Positions 33,333 to 42,432 of a stretch of 64,000 nt of DNA are shown piece after piece. The notes beneath the pieces are model-generated. The model ran no database searches and had not been told where the DNA came from. It worked only from the letters and a program-made list of their open reading frames with translations. A program made the position numbers and the translations under genes. Numbering within the stretch: position 1 is the first letter of the stretch; every line of letters starts with the position of its first letter. The stretch comes from Drancourtella massiliensis (GTDB taxonomy: Bacteria; Bacillota; Clostridia; Lachnospirales; Lachnospiraceae): contig NZ_JACJKH010000013.1 in the NCBI RefSeq assembly GCF_016900655.1, positions 31,689-95,688 of the forward strand. Direction: 5' to 3'.

Positions 33333-34256
33333 TTAACTTTTTCTTCTTAGTTTTTGCAATAAATCAACAAAATATTGCGGAAGAGGGGCATCGAATTCCA
33401 TGTATTCTCCCGTTGCCGGATGATAAATTCCCAGAATCTTCGCATGCAGCACCTGCCCTTTCAGCCCTGGAAAAGGAGGTCTGGAGGACGGTCCATACAC
33501 TTCATCCCCGAGAAGCGGATGATGAAGCGATGCCATATGGACACGAATCTGGTGGGTACGCCCCGTCTCAAGACGGCAGCGGATGTAGGTGAAATTTCCA
33601 AAACGCTCCAGCACCTCATAATGGGTCACAGCCTGTTTTCCATTTTTATGGTTGATGCTCATCTTTTTCCGGTCTGTCGGGTGACGCCCGATCGGTGCGT
33701 CCACGGTTCCGGTGTCTTCTTTGATATTCCCGTATACAATCGCATGGTATTCCCTGCGGATCGTATGCTCTTTCAGCTGCTCCGCAAGAATCCGGTGGGC
33801 CTCATCATTTTTGCATACCAGAAGGGAGCCTGTCGTATCCATATCGATCCGGTGTACAATTCCCGGACGCATCACGCCATTGATCCCCGAAAGGCTGTCT
33901 TTGCAATGATACATCAGTGCATTGACAAGCGTCCCGCTGTAATGCCCCGCCGCCGGGTGGACAACCATCCCTTTCGGTTTGTTGACGACCAGAATATCCT
34001 GATCCTCATAAAGAATATCAAGCGGGATGTCTTCCGGAAGGATATCCGGCTCCTTCGCTTCCGGGATCTCCACCGAGATTTCATCGCCTGCCCCCAGTTT
34101 ATAGTTTGCCTTTACAGGCTTTCCGTTTACACTCACATGGCCCTCTTTGATCAGCTTCTGAATATAAGAGCGTGATACTTCCTCCAATCTGCACGAAAGG
34201 AATTTGTCGATCCGTTCTCCGACAAATTCCTCCGCCTGCAACACTTTATTTTCCAT
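33333..34256 (-). CDS. RluA/RluD-family pseudouridine synthase
   Basis: A 307-aa protein with an N-terminal S4 RNA-binding domain (residues 10-75, IDKFLSCRLEEVSRSYIQKL). The catalytic domain carries HRIDMDTTGSLLV (catalytic Asp in the HRIDxxTTG motif) and GRTHQIRVHMA. It isomerises uridines in 23S rRNA. AAAGGA is 10 nt before ATG 34256; a longer start at 34283 is possible. It overlaps lspA by 11 bp, as is common for lspA-rluD pairs in Firmicutes. Confidence 0.93.
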   Translation of the reverse strand: MENKVLQAEEFVGERIDKFLSCRLEEVSRSYIQKLIKEGHVSVNGKPVKANYKLGAGDEISVEIPEAKEPDILPEDIPLDILYEDQDILVVNKPKGMVVHPAAGHYSGTLVNALMYHCKDSLSGINGVMRPGIVHRIDMDTTGSLLVCKNDEAHRILAEQLKEHTIRREYHAIVYGNIKEDTGTVDAPIGRHPTDRKKMSINHKNGKQAVTHYEVLERFGNFTYIRCRLETGRTHQIRVHMASLHHPLLGDEVYGPSSRPPFPGLKGQVLHAKILGIYHPATGEYMEFDAPLPQYFVDLLQKLRRKS

Positions 34257-34776
34257 CTGTGCCTGTTCCTTTCTTTCTTCCAAGAAACTCCAGTTCCTCC
34301 TCCTTGTACCGGAAAAAGATCAGGATAAGCAGTACCGCAAATGATACCGTCACATAAATATCTGCCACGTTAAATACCGGAAAGTCAATCAGACGGAAAT
34401 AGAAGAAATCTACCACATATCCAAGACGAATCCGGTCAATCAAATTCCCGGCCGCGCCTGCCACAATGAAAATTCCGCAAAGTCTCAGCGGCAGATACCG
34501 GCCGGTCTTCGGAATCCGCACGTAACAGTAAAGAATAAAAGCAAAAATCAGAATGGCAACGCACACGAAAAAGATCTGCCGATTCTGCAGAAGACCAAAC
34601 GCGGCACCTCTGTTTTCCAGATAGTTCAGTTCAAACACGTTGTCAATCAGGACAAAGGCAGGACCGTCCTTCAGATGCGTGGCTGCCAGATATTTGGTAT
34701 ACTGGTCAATCAGTACCGCCACGATGACAAGAATCACTGCCATGACATAATTTTTCAGTCCATTTTTCTTATTCAT
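34246..34776 (-). CDS. lspA: Lipoprotein signal peptidase (signal peptidase II)
   Basis: A 176-aa protein with four transmembrane helices. The two catalytic aspartates sit in GNLIDRIRLGYVVDF and FNVADIYVT; ENRGAAFGLLQ is the other conserved box. It cleaves signal peptides of diacylglyceryl-modified prolipoproteins in the membrane. GGAG precedes the ATG. It lies between ylmH and the pseudouridine synthase gene. Confidence 0.96.
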   Translation of the reverse strand: MNKKNGLKNYVMAVILVIVAVLIDQYTKYLAATHLKDGPAFVLIDNVFELNYLENRGAAFGLLQNRQIFFVCVAILIFAFILYCYVRIPKTGRYLPLRLCGIFIVAGAAGNLIDRIRLGYVVDFFYFRLIDFPVFNVADIYVTVSFAVLLILIFFRYKEEELEFLGRKKGTGTDGK

Positions 34777-34798
34777 ATCTCTCTCCTGTGATCATCAA

Positions 34799-35554
34799 TC
34801 AAGTATATTTTCGGACTTCAACATAGGATCTTCCCTTCCGCGTCTCGGAAAGCACGCCCTCGTAACGGAATTTCCCCATTCCCCGCACCGAGATAATGTC
34901 TCCTTCCTTCAGGCGGTACCCGTTGCTCACAATCAGCCTGCCGTTTACAAACACCTTTTTCCCTTCAATCAGTCCGGAAAGTCTGCTTCTCGAGGAAGAA
35001 AATGCAAGTGCCAGAAGACTGTCCAGTCTTACAGACGCAACTGTCCCCCGTATTTCTTCAAAGGACGGCTCGTACTGAAACTCCTGCTGTGCCTCAATCT
35101 GTGCCATTACAGATGTGTGACGGATTCTGGTCAGATTTTCCGCAAGAAAGTCCGCCATGTTTTCCGATACAAATACAACCGCCTCCCGGTCTTCCACGAG
35201 AATGTCACCGATCTTGCATCTTTCAATTCCAAGATTCAGAATTGCTCCAAGATAGTCCCGGTGAGACAGTTCCTCCGAAAACTTCGGATTCAACGGGCGG
35301 ATACGAAGGATGGAAAACGGATAAAAAAACTCATAACAAAGAGCATCAGGTAGAAAAGCAACCATCTGACGCTCCGCTGCCGCATAGCCGCCAAAAGTCT
35401 CGTATCCGGAGTACAGCTCCTCCTTTGACAGCGTATGCAGAATATTCAGTTCATTCAGATTCAGAAAGTCACTGAACATCACAATCCCGCGCTGGTAGGC
35501 AGTGCGGGATAGGTCAATCAGTCTTTTCTGAAATATTAATTCTTCTCTTTCCAT
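34799..35554 (-). CDS. YlmH-like S4-domain RNA-binding protein
   Basis: A 251-aa protein of YlmH length. A C-terminal S4 domain (about residues 178-240: RLDSLLALAFSSSRSRLSGL, then KVFVNGRLI) follows an alpha/beta N-terminal region. YlmH sits with sepF and yggS in the division cluster of many Firmicutes, as it does here. In other species it has a role in ribosome rescue or division, which is not shown by this sequence. Confidence 0.88.
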   Translation of the reverse strand: MEREELIFQKRLIDLSRTAYQRGIVMFSDFLNLNELNILHTLSKEELYSGYETFGGYAAAERQMVAFLPDALCYEFFYPFSILRIRPLNPKFSEELSHRDYLGAILNLGIERCKIGDILVEDREAVVFVSENMADFLAENLTRIRHTSVMAQIEAQQEFQYEPSFEEIRGTVASVRLDSLLALAFSSSRSRLSGLIEGKKVFVNGRLIVSNGYRLKEGDIISVRGMGKFRYEGVLSETRKGRSYVEVRKYT

Positions 35555-35571
35555 TCTCTGAAACCGGTTTC

Positions 35572-36126
35572 TTAGTATCTTTTGCTGATAGAAGACACAT
35601 CAAAAGATGTGTTCAGAAGATCCTGAAGATCTCCGGAAATACCTACGTTTGTAGGAGTCAGCAGGAAGATGAAACTGGAAATCTTCTGAAGGTTTCCGTC
35701 AATGGCAAATGTCGCGCCTGATGTAAAATCAATGATACGCTGCGCAATCTCAAGATCAAGGCCTTCCAGATTCAGAATTACAGTACGTCCGCTCAAAAGT
35801 GTCTCTGTAATCTCTCTTGCGTCATCCACAGAGCTCGGCTTGATCACACATACTTCCATGCCTGTAGCCTGCGGTCTGCGGCCTGAACGTCTCATAGGTG
35901 TCACTTTGCTGTTCTGAGAAGATGTCTGTCTGGATTCGTAGTCTTCCTCTTCTTCTGCAGAGAAATTTTCTGTCTCTTCATTCGTCTTATCTCTTCCAAA
36001 CAGTTTTCTTTTCGGTTTCTCTTCGTAGTCCTCTAAGTCATCTTCATCAAAGAAATCATCGTTCTCATAATCGTCGTCATCATCACTCAATTTCATGATA
36101 TTCAAAAACTTGTCTAATACACCCAT
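35572..36126 (-). CDS. sepF: Cell division protein SepF
   Basis: A 184-aa protein with a short membrane-targeting N-terminus (MGVLDKFLNIMKL) and a very acidic, low-complexity linker (residues 14-75, rich in Asp, Glu and Tyr). The C-terminal SepF core has VIKPSSVDDAREITETLLSG, TVILNLEGLDLEIAQRIIDF and FLLTPTNVGISG. SepF tethers FtsZ to the membrane at the septum. AGGAG precedes the ATG. It follows yggS, the standard order. Confidence 0.95.
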   Translation of the reverse strand: MGVLDKFLNIMKLSDDDDDYENDDFFDEDDLEDYEEKPKRKLFGRDKTNEETENFSAEEEEDYESRQTSSQNSKVTPMRRSGRRPQATGMEVCVIKPSSVDDAREITETLLSGRTVILNLEGLDLEIAQRIIDFTSGATFAIDGNLQKISSFIFLLTPTNVGISGDLQDLLNTSFDVSSISKRY

Positions 36127-36140
36127 TTTTTACACTCCTA

Positions 36141-36872
36141 TCATCTTGTGTTCTTATCTAAAGCATAATTTCTTTTACCAAAGATTCCTGTACCGACACG
36201 GACCATTGTGGCACCTTCTTCAATCGCTACTTCATAATCATTGGTCATACCCATAGAAAGTACGCCCATATGGATATTATCAATGTTTTTGTCTGCAATG
36301 TCAACAGATAATTTCCGAAGTGCAGAAAAAAATTGTCGATTTTTCTCCGGGTCATCTGTATTCGGCGCAATCGTCATCAGGCCCTCTACAGTGACATTTT
36401 TGAACTCTGGAACTTTATCGATAAACCCCATGACATCTTCCGGCATGAGACCGAATTTTGTGTCCTCTTTTGCCATATTGACCTCCAGAAGGACCTTCGC
36501 TGTGACCTGCTTTTTCGCCGCTTCCCGGTCAATGGTCTCCAGCAGTCTGAGGGAATCCACCGAATGAATCAACTCGGCTTTGTCAACGATATATTTGACT
36601 TTATTTCTCTGCAGATGTCCGATCATGTGCCACCGGATATCGGACGGAAGTTCTTCGTATTTTTCCGTCAGTTCCTGTACTTTGTTTTCCCCGAACACAC
36701 GGATTCCCGCATCGTATGCCTCCCGGATCATGGCAGCCGGTTTCGTTTTGCTGACCGCGATCAGTGTAACATCCTCCCTTTTCCGTCCGCTTCTTTTGCA
36801 GGCATTTTGTATTTTTTCCTCTACAATCCTGAGATTTTCTGTAACAACTCCAGGCTCATAACATGTTTCCAT
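36141..36872 (-). CDS. YggS/YlmE-type PLP-homeostasis protein
   Basis: A 243-aa PLP-binding TIM-barrel protein. TLIAVSKTKPA holds the PLP lysine near residue 38; WHMIGHLQRNK and VLSMGMTNDYEVAIEEGATMVRVGTGIFG are the family's other signatures. It buffers pyridoxal phosphate and has no known enzyme activity. AAAGGAAG precedes ATG 36872; the upstream in-frame start at 36917 would overlap the HlyD-like gene. It is part of the sepF cluster. Confidence 0.93.
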   Translation of the reverse strand: METCYEPGVVTENLRIVEEKIQNACKRSGRKREDVTLIAVSKTKPAAMIREAYDAGIRVFGENKVQELTEKYEELPSDIRWHMIGHLQRNKVKYIVDKAELIHSVDSLRLLETIDREAAKKQVTAKVLLEVNMAKEDTKFGLMPEDVMGFIDKVPEFKNVTVEGLMTIAPNTDDPEKNRQFFSALRKLSVDIADKNIDNIHMGVLSMGMTNDYEVAIEEGATMVRVGTGIFGKRNYALDKNTR

Positions 36873-36897
36873 CTCTTCTACTTCCTTTCTGCTTTTG

Positions 36898-38283
36898 CTA
36901 TACAAGAATCTCATCATCCTGTACCGATTCCGCGTTCAGGACAATTCTGTCATAGTTGGACAGCTGATTGCTGCTTCCGTTTCCGGTAATATAGTAGTCC
37001 TCATTTTCAGCCGCGATATCAATGGAGGTAAAGACAGCATAACCGCTTCCGGCTTCATAGACCCCTGCCTGGCTGACTGTCTCAGACAGCGTTCTTGTAT
37101 TATTGGAATCCTGCATCTGGATCACTGTGCCCTTTGGCAGATTTTCCGCTTCGATGCATGCCATATTTTTTTCCGTATCTGTATAGTAGACATCCGCCGC
37201 CCGGAAACTTGTTTCCCCGTCATTATAGACAAGCACGCCCTGCTCATCTGTCTCGCCGTTGCTCACAATATATTCTGTCGGAACCTCATAGCAGTCTTTC
37301 TCCACAACCGCGGATTTTGGAATTTTGAGTCCCTGTGCGTTTTCAATGAGAATCTCGATGTCCAGATAACGGTCGGATGCGTAGCGGATCATGGCGCTGT
37401 CCAGTGTCAGGTATGCGTAATAGGTGTCCTTGTCTTTCTTTTCCATCTGAAGGCCCGCAATCATTTCTTCATCGTCTTTTAAAAAACGTATGTTGACACT
37501 GCTGCGGTCCAGCAGAGACTCTGCCGTATCCGCATCCATTCTTACAACCAGATACCATTCTTCTCCTGTCACAATCTTGTACATGCTGTCCCCTTCACTG
37601 ACTTTCCGGTTCTCATGCACCTCCGTCCTGGTATAGCTGCTTTTATCAAAATTCTTGTCTGTGACCTGGTCGGTTGTCATGCTCTCATAACCGTCTACCT
37701 CATAGACAAGAATTCCATCCGTCTCACTTGTACAGTTCTGATAGCTTCCTTCTTCCTGCTCTTCAAGAGCCGCCGTCATTCTGGAAGTTCTGGTCTGGTC
37801 TGTTTTCCGGTCAAGCAGATTCTGTATCGTACTTTTCAAGGAGTACGTCTCGGAAAAAGATGCCTCCCTGTAGTTGTTCGCAAATGTGCGGACCGAAGAC
37901 AGAAGCTGTCTCTGCTCATCCTCTGTAAGCTGTGTTTCTCCTGTCTCTTCCTCCCTGTTGCTTAAATCCAGTTTCTTATCGGAAACAGCACAGACACTCT
38001 GACCTGCTGAAATCTTGGATTCCTCGGGCTGATAGAAATTCAGATAGCCGCTTTTCGGCGCCTCCACAGTCTGCTCTGTCCGGACTGCAAATCCGGTATA
38101 GGATACATTCTTAATAATCGATCCCTGCCCTACTTCATAGTATGTCGTCGGCCGGTTGGTAACCGAAACCACCAACTCTACAATCACATAGATCAGGATA
38201 ACGGCAAACAGAATGACTCCGATATTGATATTCCATTTTCTGCGGTATGACCTGATATCCGTAGTTTTCTTTCTGACTGCCAA
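36898..38283 (-). CDS. HlyD-like membrane fusion/adaptor protein
   Basis: A 461-aa protein with a single N-terminal membrane helix (residues 20-42) and a large extracytoplasmic region. It contains lipoyl-like half-motifs: VEAPKSGYLNFYQPEESKIS near residue 75 and GILVYEVDGYES near 200, flanking a helical segment. This is the layout of HlyD/periplasmic adaptor proteins. No ABC or MFS partner is adjacent; instead it sits in the yggS-sepF division cluster. It may act in envelope or septum biology rather than drug efflux, which is inferred from position. Confidence 0.75.
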   Translation of the reverse strand: MAVRKKTTDIRSYRRKWNINIGVILFAVILIYVIVELVVSVTNRPTTYYEVGQGSIIKNVSYTGFAVRTEQTVEAPKSGYLNFYQPEESKISAGQSVCAVSDKKLDLSNREEETGETQLTEDEQRQLLSSVRTFANNYREASFSETYSLKSTIQNLLDRKTDQTRTSRMTAALEEQEEGSYQNCTSETDGILVYEVDGYESMTTDQVTDKNFDKSSYTRTEVHENRKVSEGDSMYKIVTGEEWYLVVRMDADTAESLLDRSSVNIRFLKDDEEMIAGLQMEKKDKDTYYAYLTLDSAMIRYASDRYLDIEILIENAQGLKIPKSAVVEKDCYEVPTEYIVSNGETDEQGVLVYNDGETSFRAADVYYTDTEKNMACIEAENLPKGTVIQMQDSNNTRTLSETVSQAGVYEAGSGYAVFTSIDIAAENEDYYITGNGSSNQLSNYDRIVLNAESVQDDEILV

Positions 38284-38295
38284 ATCATCTTCCTC

Positions 38296-39240
38296 CTAAT
38301 TCCATTTCTTAAGCCTTGGTCCATTCCGGTAACAATAGAGATCCCCCTGCCGTACATTCCGCTTCTTCATCTCATCCAGCAGCATGTCTTTCAGCTTCCA
38401 CCAGCTTGTATTCCAGTTGCAGAACACGGCATCCTTCTCCGGAATTCTGCTGAAAAACCGTTCGATCACCATATCCGGATCCAGCAGCCGGATAAACAGA
38501 ATCAGGCGCTCCAGATACTCTTCCAGGGTGCAGATCTGAAACTCCCCGTTTTCATACTGCCCTGCAAGCTCTGTCCCTTTTGCCAGATAGAGAGAATGAA
38601 TCTTGACGATATCATTACCAAGCACCGACAGAATTTTCGCTGTTTCCGCCGCATCTTCCCCGGTATCCCACGGAAGATTTAAAATCACATGGGTACAGAT
38701 ATCAAACGGATACTGTCTGATCCGCTGTACCGCATCGATATATTCCGCAAGGCCGTGTCCCCGTCTGACTTTTGCAAGGGAATGGTAGTTGACTGTCTGA
38801 AGTCCCAGTTCGATCGTGACCGCAATTCCCGTCTCCTGCATCCACTCATGCAAAAAAGCCAGGTAACGGCTGCTGATACAGTCCGGCCTGGTGGAAATCG
38901 ATACTTCAACGATATCTTTCACCTTTTCCGCTTCCCTGATATAGGAGCAGAACGTTTCAAACGGAAAGTATGTATTTGTATAATTCTGAAAATATGCAAT
39001 AAACTTCTCTGCGTGATATCGTCTTTGAATATATTCTTTTGTCTTTTCGAGCTGCACCGCAACCGGTACAGCCCCTTCCATGGCCTCAAACCCGGTGCCT
39101 TTTTCCGAACAGAACGTGCAGCCGCTGCCGCCCTCTCTGTTCGGGCATGTCCCGGGAAGATTGACCGGAAGTTTATATACTTTTGCGTGATACTTGTCTT
39201 TCAGATACTGACTATATGATCTGTATAACTGCTCTTCCAT
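38296..39240 (-). CDS. TIGR01212-type radical SAM protein (YhcC/YtqA)
   Basis: A 314-aa radical SAM protein with the spaced cluster motif CPNREGGSGCTFCSEKG (CxxxxxxxCxxC) near residue 30, as in the YhcC/YtqA group. STRPDCIS and ELGLQTVNYHSL are further family blocks. The substrate of the family is uncertain. AAGGA is 8 nt before ATG 39240; the upstream in-frame start at 39306 is unsupported. It lies 12 bp upstream of the HlyD-like gene. Confidence 0.88.
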   Translation of the reverse strand: MEEQLYRSYSQYLKDKYHAKVYKLPVNLPGTCPNREGGSGCTFCSEKGTGFEAMEGAVPVAVQLEKTKEYIQRRYHAEKFIAYFQNYTNTYFPFETFCSYIREAEKVKDIVEVSISTRPDCISSRYLAFLHEWMQETGIAVTIELGLQTVNYHSLAKVRRGHGLAEYIDAVQRIRQYPFDICTHVILNLPWDTGEDAAETAKILSVLGNDIVKIHSLYLAKGTELAGQYENGEFQICTLEEYLERLILFIRLLDPDMVIERFFSRIPEKDAVFCNWNTSWWKLKDMLLDEMKKRNVRQGDLYCYRNGPRLKKWN

Positions 39241-39324
39241 CGTCACTGTCCTTTTCTTCTCCTGTATATTCTTCTGTTTTCCGGTAATAATAAGGAAAGA
39301 ATTCATAAAGGAGGATTATCATAT

Positions 39325-39531
39325 ATGAAATGGTTTGATAACATTGCACTGACACTGGTAATCGTAGGCGCCCTGAACTGGCTGCTGATCGGCGTATTCC
39401 GCTTTGATCTGGTCGCCTGGCTCTTCGGAAACCTGTCCATGCTGTCCCGTATCATCTATGCGCTGGTAGGTCTCTGCGGCCTATATCTGATCAGCCTGTT
39501 TGGACGGATACGTGGCTTTTCCGAAGATTAA
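39325..39531 (+). CDS. DUF378 small membrane protein
   Basis: A 68-aa protein with two transmembrane helices, MKWFDNIALTLVIVGALNWL and IIYALVGLCGLYLISL, the characteristic DUF378 pattern (NWLLIG in helix 1). Function unknown. AAAGGAGG lies 10 nt before the ATG. Its stop overlaps the stop of the convergent carboxypeptidase gene in the sequence TTAA, leaving no room for a terminator between them. Confidence 0.9.
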   Translation: MKWFDNIALTLVIVGALNWLLIGVFRFDLVAWLFGNLSMLSRIIYALVGLCGLYLISLFGRIRGFSED

Positions 39532-40619
39532 TTCTGCGTGCCTTCCAGAAGCGCATTCATATTCTGATAAAGGATATCTCTCGATCCGGCACCCATCACG
39601 ATGGAGATGTATGGATGATCTGCCGAATTCCGGTCCAGAAGGATCAGGCAGTATCCTGCTTCTCCGGTCGTGCCGGTCTTGCCGCCCACTACAGTAACTC
39701 CGTCCGGAGCATTTACAATGCCTCTCGCATAATAGTTGGTCGGCTTCCACTCTTCTGTGCGGACACTTCCGTCCGCTTCTTTGATGGAAGCAGTATAGCT
39801 TTTCGCCTCGATGACTTTCATGAATTCCTCATTTTGAATACAGGTATTGAAAATCAGATACAGATCGTATGCTGTTGTATAATGATTATCATCATGCAGT
39901 CCGTGCGGATTGGTGAAATGCGTGTTAACCGCCATCAGCTCCTTCGCGCGGGCGTTCATTTCTTCCACAAAAGCTTCTTCCGACCCGGAAATATGTTCTG
40001 CGATCGCTGTCGCAGCATCGTTTCCTGAAGAAAGCAGCAGGCCGTAAAGCAGATCTTCCAGCGTCAACTGGTCTCCTTCCTGAAGTCCGCACAAAGACGC
40101 ATCTGCAGGAAAACTGGATGCTGCCGCATTCTCTCCGACTGTCACGACATCAGAAAGATTCCCTTTTTCCAGCGCAAGAAGTGCTGTGAGAATCTTCGTC
40201 GTGCTGGCCGGATACAGCCGGTCATGGATCTGATTGGAATAGAGCACATTTGCTCCGTTTAAGTCAAACAGTCCGGCAGCATGTACGTCTGTTGTGCCGC
40301 TGTACTGAATTTCATCCGTATTTTCGGAAGCCACACACAGACTGGTTGCCGCAAGCCCGTCTGCGGAAAATACCGAACCGCTGTAGTTCGCTTTTTCGTA
40401 GGATATCATCTCCGCATTCTTCTGCGCATGCTGCATGGAGACCGCATACACTCCGCCGCCTGCCGCCGCAATCAGAACCAGACAGATCCCTGCTGCGATC
40501 TGTCTCCTATGGTTCTTTTTCTGATTCTTCTTATTCCCGTGTCTGCGGCTGCGTTTCTGTCTGTTTTTCTCAATCCGTTCTCTTCTTTTTTGTGCTTCCT
40601 CTTCCCTGTAACTACTCAT
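39528..40619 (-). CDS. D-alanyl-D-alanine carboxypeptidase (peptidase S11)
   Basis: A 363-aa protein with a very basic cytoplasmic N-terminus (residues 1-38, many Arg and Lys), a membrane helix at 40-60 and an external S11 domain. The active site is complete: ASTTK (SxxK nucleophile), SSGND (SxN) and KTGTTG. It trims terminal D-Ala from peptidoglycan stem peptides. It lies downstream of mgsA in the shape operon, 39 bp away, with a possible TATAA-type promoter of its own in the gap. Confidence 0.92.
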   Translation of the reverse strand: MSSYREEEAQKRRERIEKNRQKRSRRHGNKKNQKKNHRRQIAAGICLVLIAAAGGGVYAVSMQHAQKNAEMISYEKANYSGSVFSADGLAATSLCVASENTDEIQYSGTTDVHAAGLFDLNGANVLYSNQIHDRLYPASTTKILTALLALEKGNLSDVVTVGENAAASSFPADASLCGLQEGDQLTLEDLLYGLLLSSGNDAATAIAEHISGSEEAFVEEMNARAKELMAVNTHFTNPHGLHDDNHYTTAYDLYLIFNTCIQNEEFMKVIEAKSYTASIKEADGSVRTEEWKPTNYYARGIVNAPDGVTVVGGKTGTTGEAGYCLILLDRNSADHPYISIVMGAGSRDILYQNMNALLEGTQN

Positions 40620-40658
40620 ACATGAACCCCTTCATAGCATTTATACTGCTGTGTTATA

Positions 40659-41063
40659 CTACTTATACATTTCTCTCCAGTCGAGATCTCCTCTGTCGAT
40701 GGCCAGAATAATCAGTTCCGCCGTTGCAAGATTGGTCGCGACCGGAATGTTGTATGTGTCGCACAGACGGATCACATCATTGACATCCGGCTCATGCGGC
40801 TTCGGATTCGACGGATCCCGCAGGAAAATCAGGGCGTCGATCCCGTTCTGCGCGATCTGGGATCCCAGCTGCTGCTTCCCGCCAAGAGGTCCTGCCAGAT
40901 ATTTGTGTACATTCAGATTTGTAACTTCCTCGATCAGACGTCCTGTCGTTCCGGTTGCATACAGTTCATTTCTGCTTAGAATCCCTCTATAAGCAATACA
41001 GAAATTCTGCATCAGTGTCTTTTTTGAGTCGTGTGCAATGAGCCCAATATTCATGTTTCTCAC
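40659..41063 (-). CDS. mgsA: Methylglyoxal synthase
   Basis: A 134-aa protein of usual MgsA length. MNIGLIAHDSKK, ATGTTGRLIEE, GPLGGKQQLGSQIAQN and FLRDPSNPKPHEPDV contain the phosphate-binding and catalytic aspartate residues of the family. It converts dihydroxyacetone phosphate to methylglyoxal. Its place at the end of the mre-min-rodA operon is conserved in clostridia. GGAG precedes the ATG; 3 bp separate it from rodA. Confidence 0.96.
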   Translation of the reverse strand: MRNMNIGLIAHDSKKTLMQNFCIAYRGILSRNELYATGTTGRLIEEVTNLNVHKYLAGPLGGKQQLGSQIAQNGIDALIFLRDPSNPKPHEPDVNDVIRLCDTYNIPVATNLATAELIILAIDRGDLDWREMYK

Positions 41064-41066
41064 TCC

Positions 41067-42191
41067 TTACTTATATTTTTTCTGCTGTAATCCAACATTT
41101 AATACCAGACCTATACCGATAAACATGCTGACAAGGGATGACATTCCGTAGCTGACAAACGGCAGCGGAATACCGGTATTCGGGAAGAGCCCTGTCGCCA
41201 CACTGATATTAATGAAGCTCTGTATCCCGATCTGCGCGGCTACCCCGCAGCATATGATCCGGCCTCCTGTATCCGGTGCACGCATCCCTATTCTCATACA
41301 TTGTATTACAATTAATAATAGCAGACCAATCACGATACAGCAACCCACAAAACCTAATTCTTCTCCTACAATTGCAAAGATAAAGTCGGTCTGCGGCTCC
41401 AGAATAAAGTTACCGTTCTTTACGGATGTTGTCGTATTATTGTTCAGGCCCTTTCCGGTCAGCCGGCCGGAACCGATGGCCATAATAGAGTTGTTCTGCT
41501 GATACGCCTCATCACTGCTGTATTTTTCGGGCTGCAGCCACGCAAGAATACGTGTCTCCTGATACCCCTGCAGAATATCGATATCCGAGTGGACAATGAG
41601 GCTCAAAAGGATCACTGCCGCCGGAACTGTAATCAGAAGAAATATTCCGATAAATTTGTAGCCCAGGCCTCCCACATACATCATAACGCAGAATACCAGA
41701 ACAATCGAAATCGTCGTTGAAAGGTCCGGCTGCTTGTAGATCAGAAAGCATGGTACCGCCATCAGAAGTACTGCCTTTATGATCGTAACCGGCTTTGTAA
41801 TCTCATCTTCATGATTCATAATATATTTCGCAAAGAACAGAACAAGCAGGATCTTTGCAAGTTCGGACGGCTGAAACGTCGTAAATCCGAAATCAATCCA
41901 TCTTGTCGCACCGTTTACGTCTCTTCCGAAGAAACGTACAGCCAGAAGCATCGCGATCGTCAGACCGTAAAGGATCCACTGCAGATTCAAAATCCATACA
42001 TAATCAATCATGGATACAACGGCCAGTGCGATCAATCCGATGACCAGTCCGATGATCTGTCTTCCCTGAACAGACTGCTTAGCACTTCCGATTACCATGA
42101 TGCCCAGACATGTCAGGGCAAGCACGGAAATCAGCAGCGAAAATTTAAAATCTTTTAAACGGTATGGTTTCGTAAATTTCAGTATCTTCAA
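41067..42191 (-). CDS. rodA: RodA/FtsW family SEDS glycosyltransferase
   Basis: A 374-aa protein with about ten transmembrane helices. ATRWIDFGFTTFQPSELAKI is the SEDS core motif, and PNTGIPLPFVSYGMSSL near the C-terminus the second. It polymerises glycan strands, working with PBP2 encoded upstream, so RodA is more likely than FtsW. The start is TTG at 42191, with AGGAG 7 nt upstream, overlapping the minE stop (TTGA). Confidence 0.93.
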   Translation of the reverse strand: MKILKFTKPYRLKDFKFSLLISVLALTCLGIMVIGSAKQSVQGRQIIGLVIGLIALAVVSMIDYVWILNLQWILYGLTIAMLLAVRFFGRDVNGATRWIDFGFTTFQPSELAKILLVLFFAKYIMNHEDEITKPVTIIKAVLLMAVPCFLIYKQPDLSTTISIVLVFCVMMYVGGLGYKFIGIFLLITVPAAVILLSLIVHSDIDILQGYQETRILAWLQPEKYSSDEAYQQNNSIMAIGSGRLTGKGLNNNTTTSVKNGNFILEPQTDFIFAIVGEELGFVGCCIVIGLLLLIVIQCMRIGMRAPDTGGRIICCGVAAQIGIQSFINISVATGLFPNTGIPLPFVSYGMSSLVSMFIGIGLVLNVGLQQKKYK

Positions 42192-42418
42192 AGCTTTTCT
42201 CCTGTCAGTGTAATGGTAATCCGGGAACGGGTGACTGAAACATCAAAGGTTTCCGGAGTTGTATCAATGTATTTTGATACCGTCAGAAACAGTTCTTTCT
42301 GGAACAGTTCACATACATTTGGGTTACAATCCATTCTGTCGGATACGAGAACCGTTCTGAGGCGGTCTTTTGCGATCCCGACAGACGCTTTTTTTTCCAT
42401 TCCTTCAAATAATCCCAT
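42188..42418 (-). CDS. minE: Cell division topological specificity factor MinE
   Basis: A 76-aa protein, slightly short for MinE. It keeps the N-terminal MinD-activating region (VGIAKDRLRTVLVSDRM) and the C-terminal beta-rich dimer domain. It stimulates MinD ATPase and sets up Min oscillation or gradients. It follows minD by 14 bp with GGAGG before the ATG. Confidence 0.93.
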   Translation of the reverse strand: MGLFEGMEKKASVGIAKDRLRTVLVSDRMDCNPNVCELFQKELFLTVSKYIDTTPETFDVSVTRSRITITLTGEKL

Positions 42419-42432
42419 TTTCTGCCTCCTGC

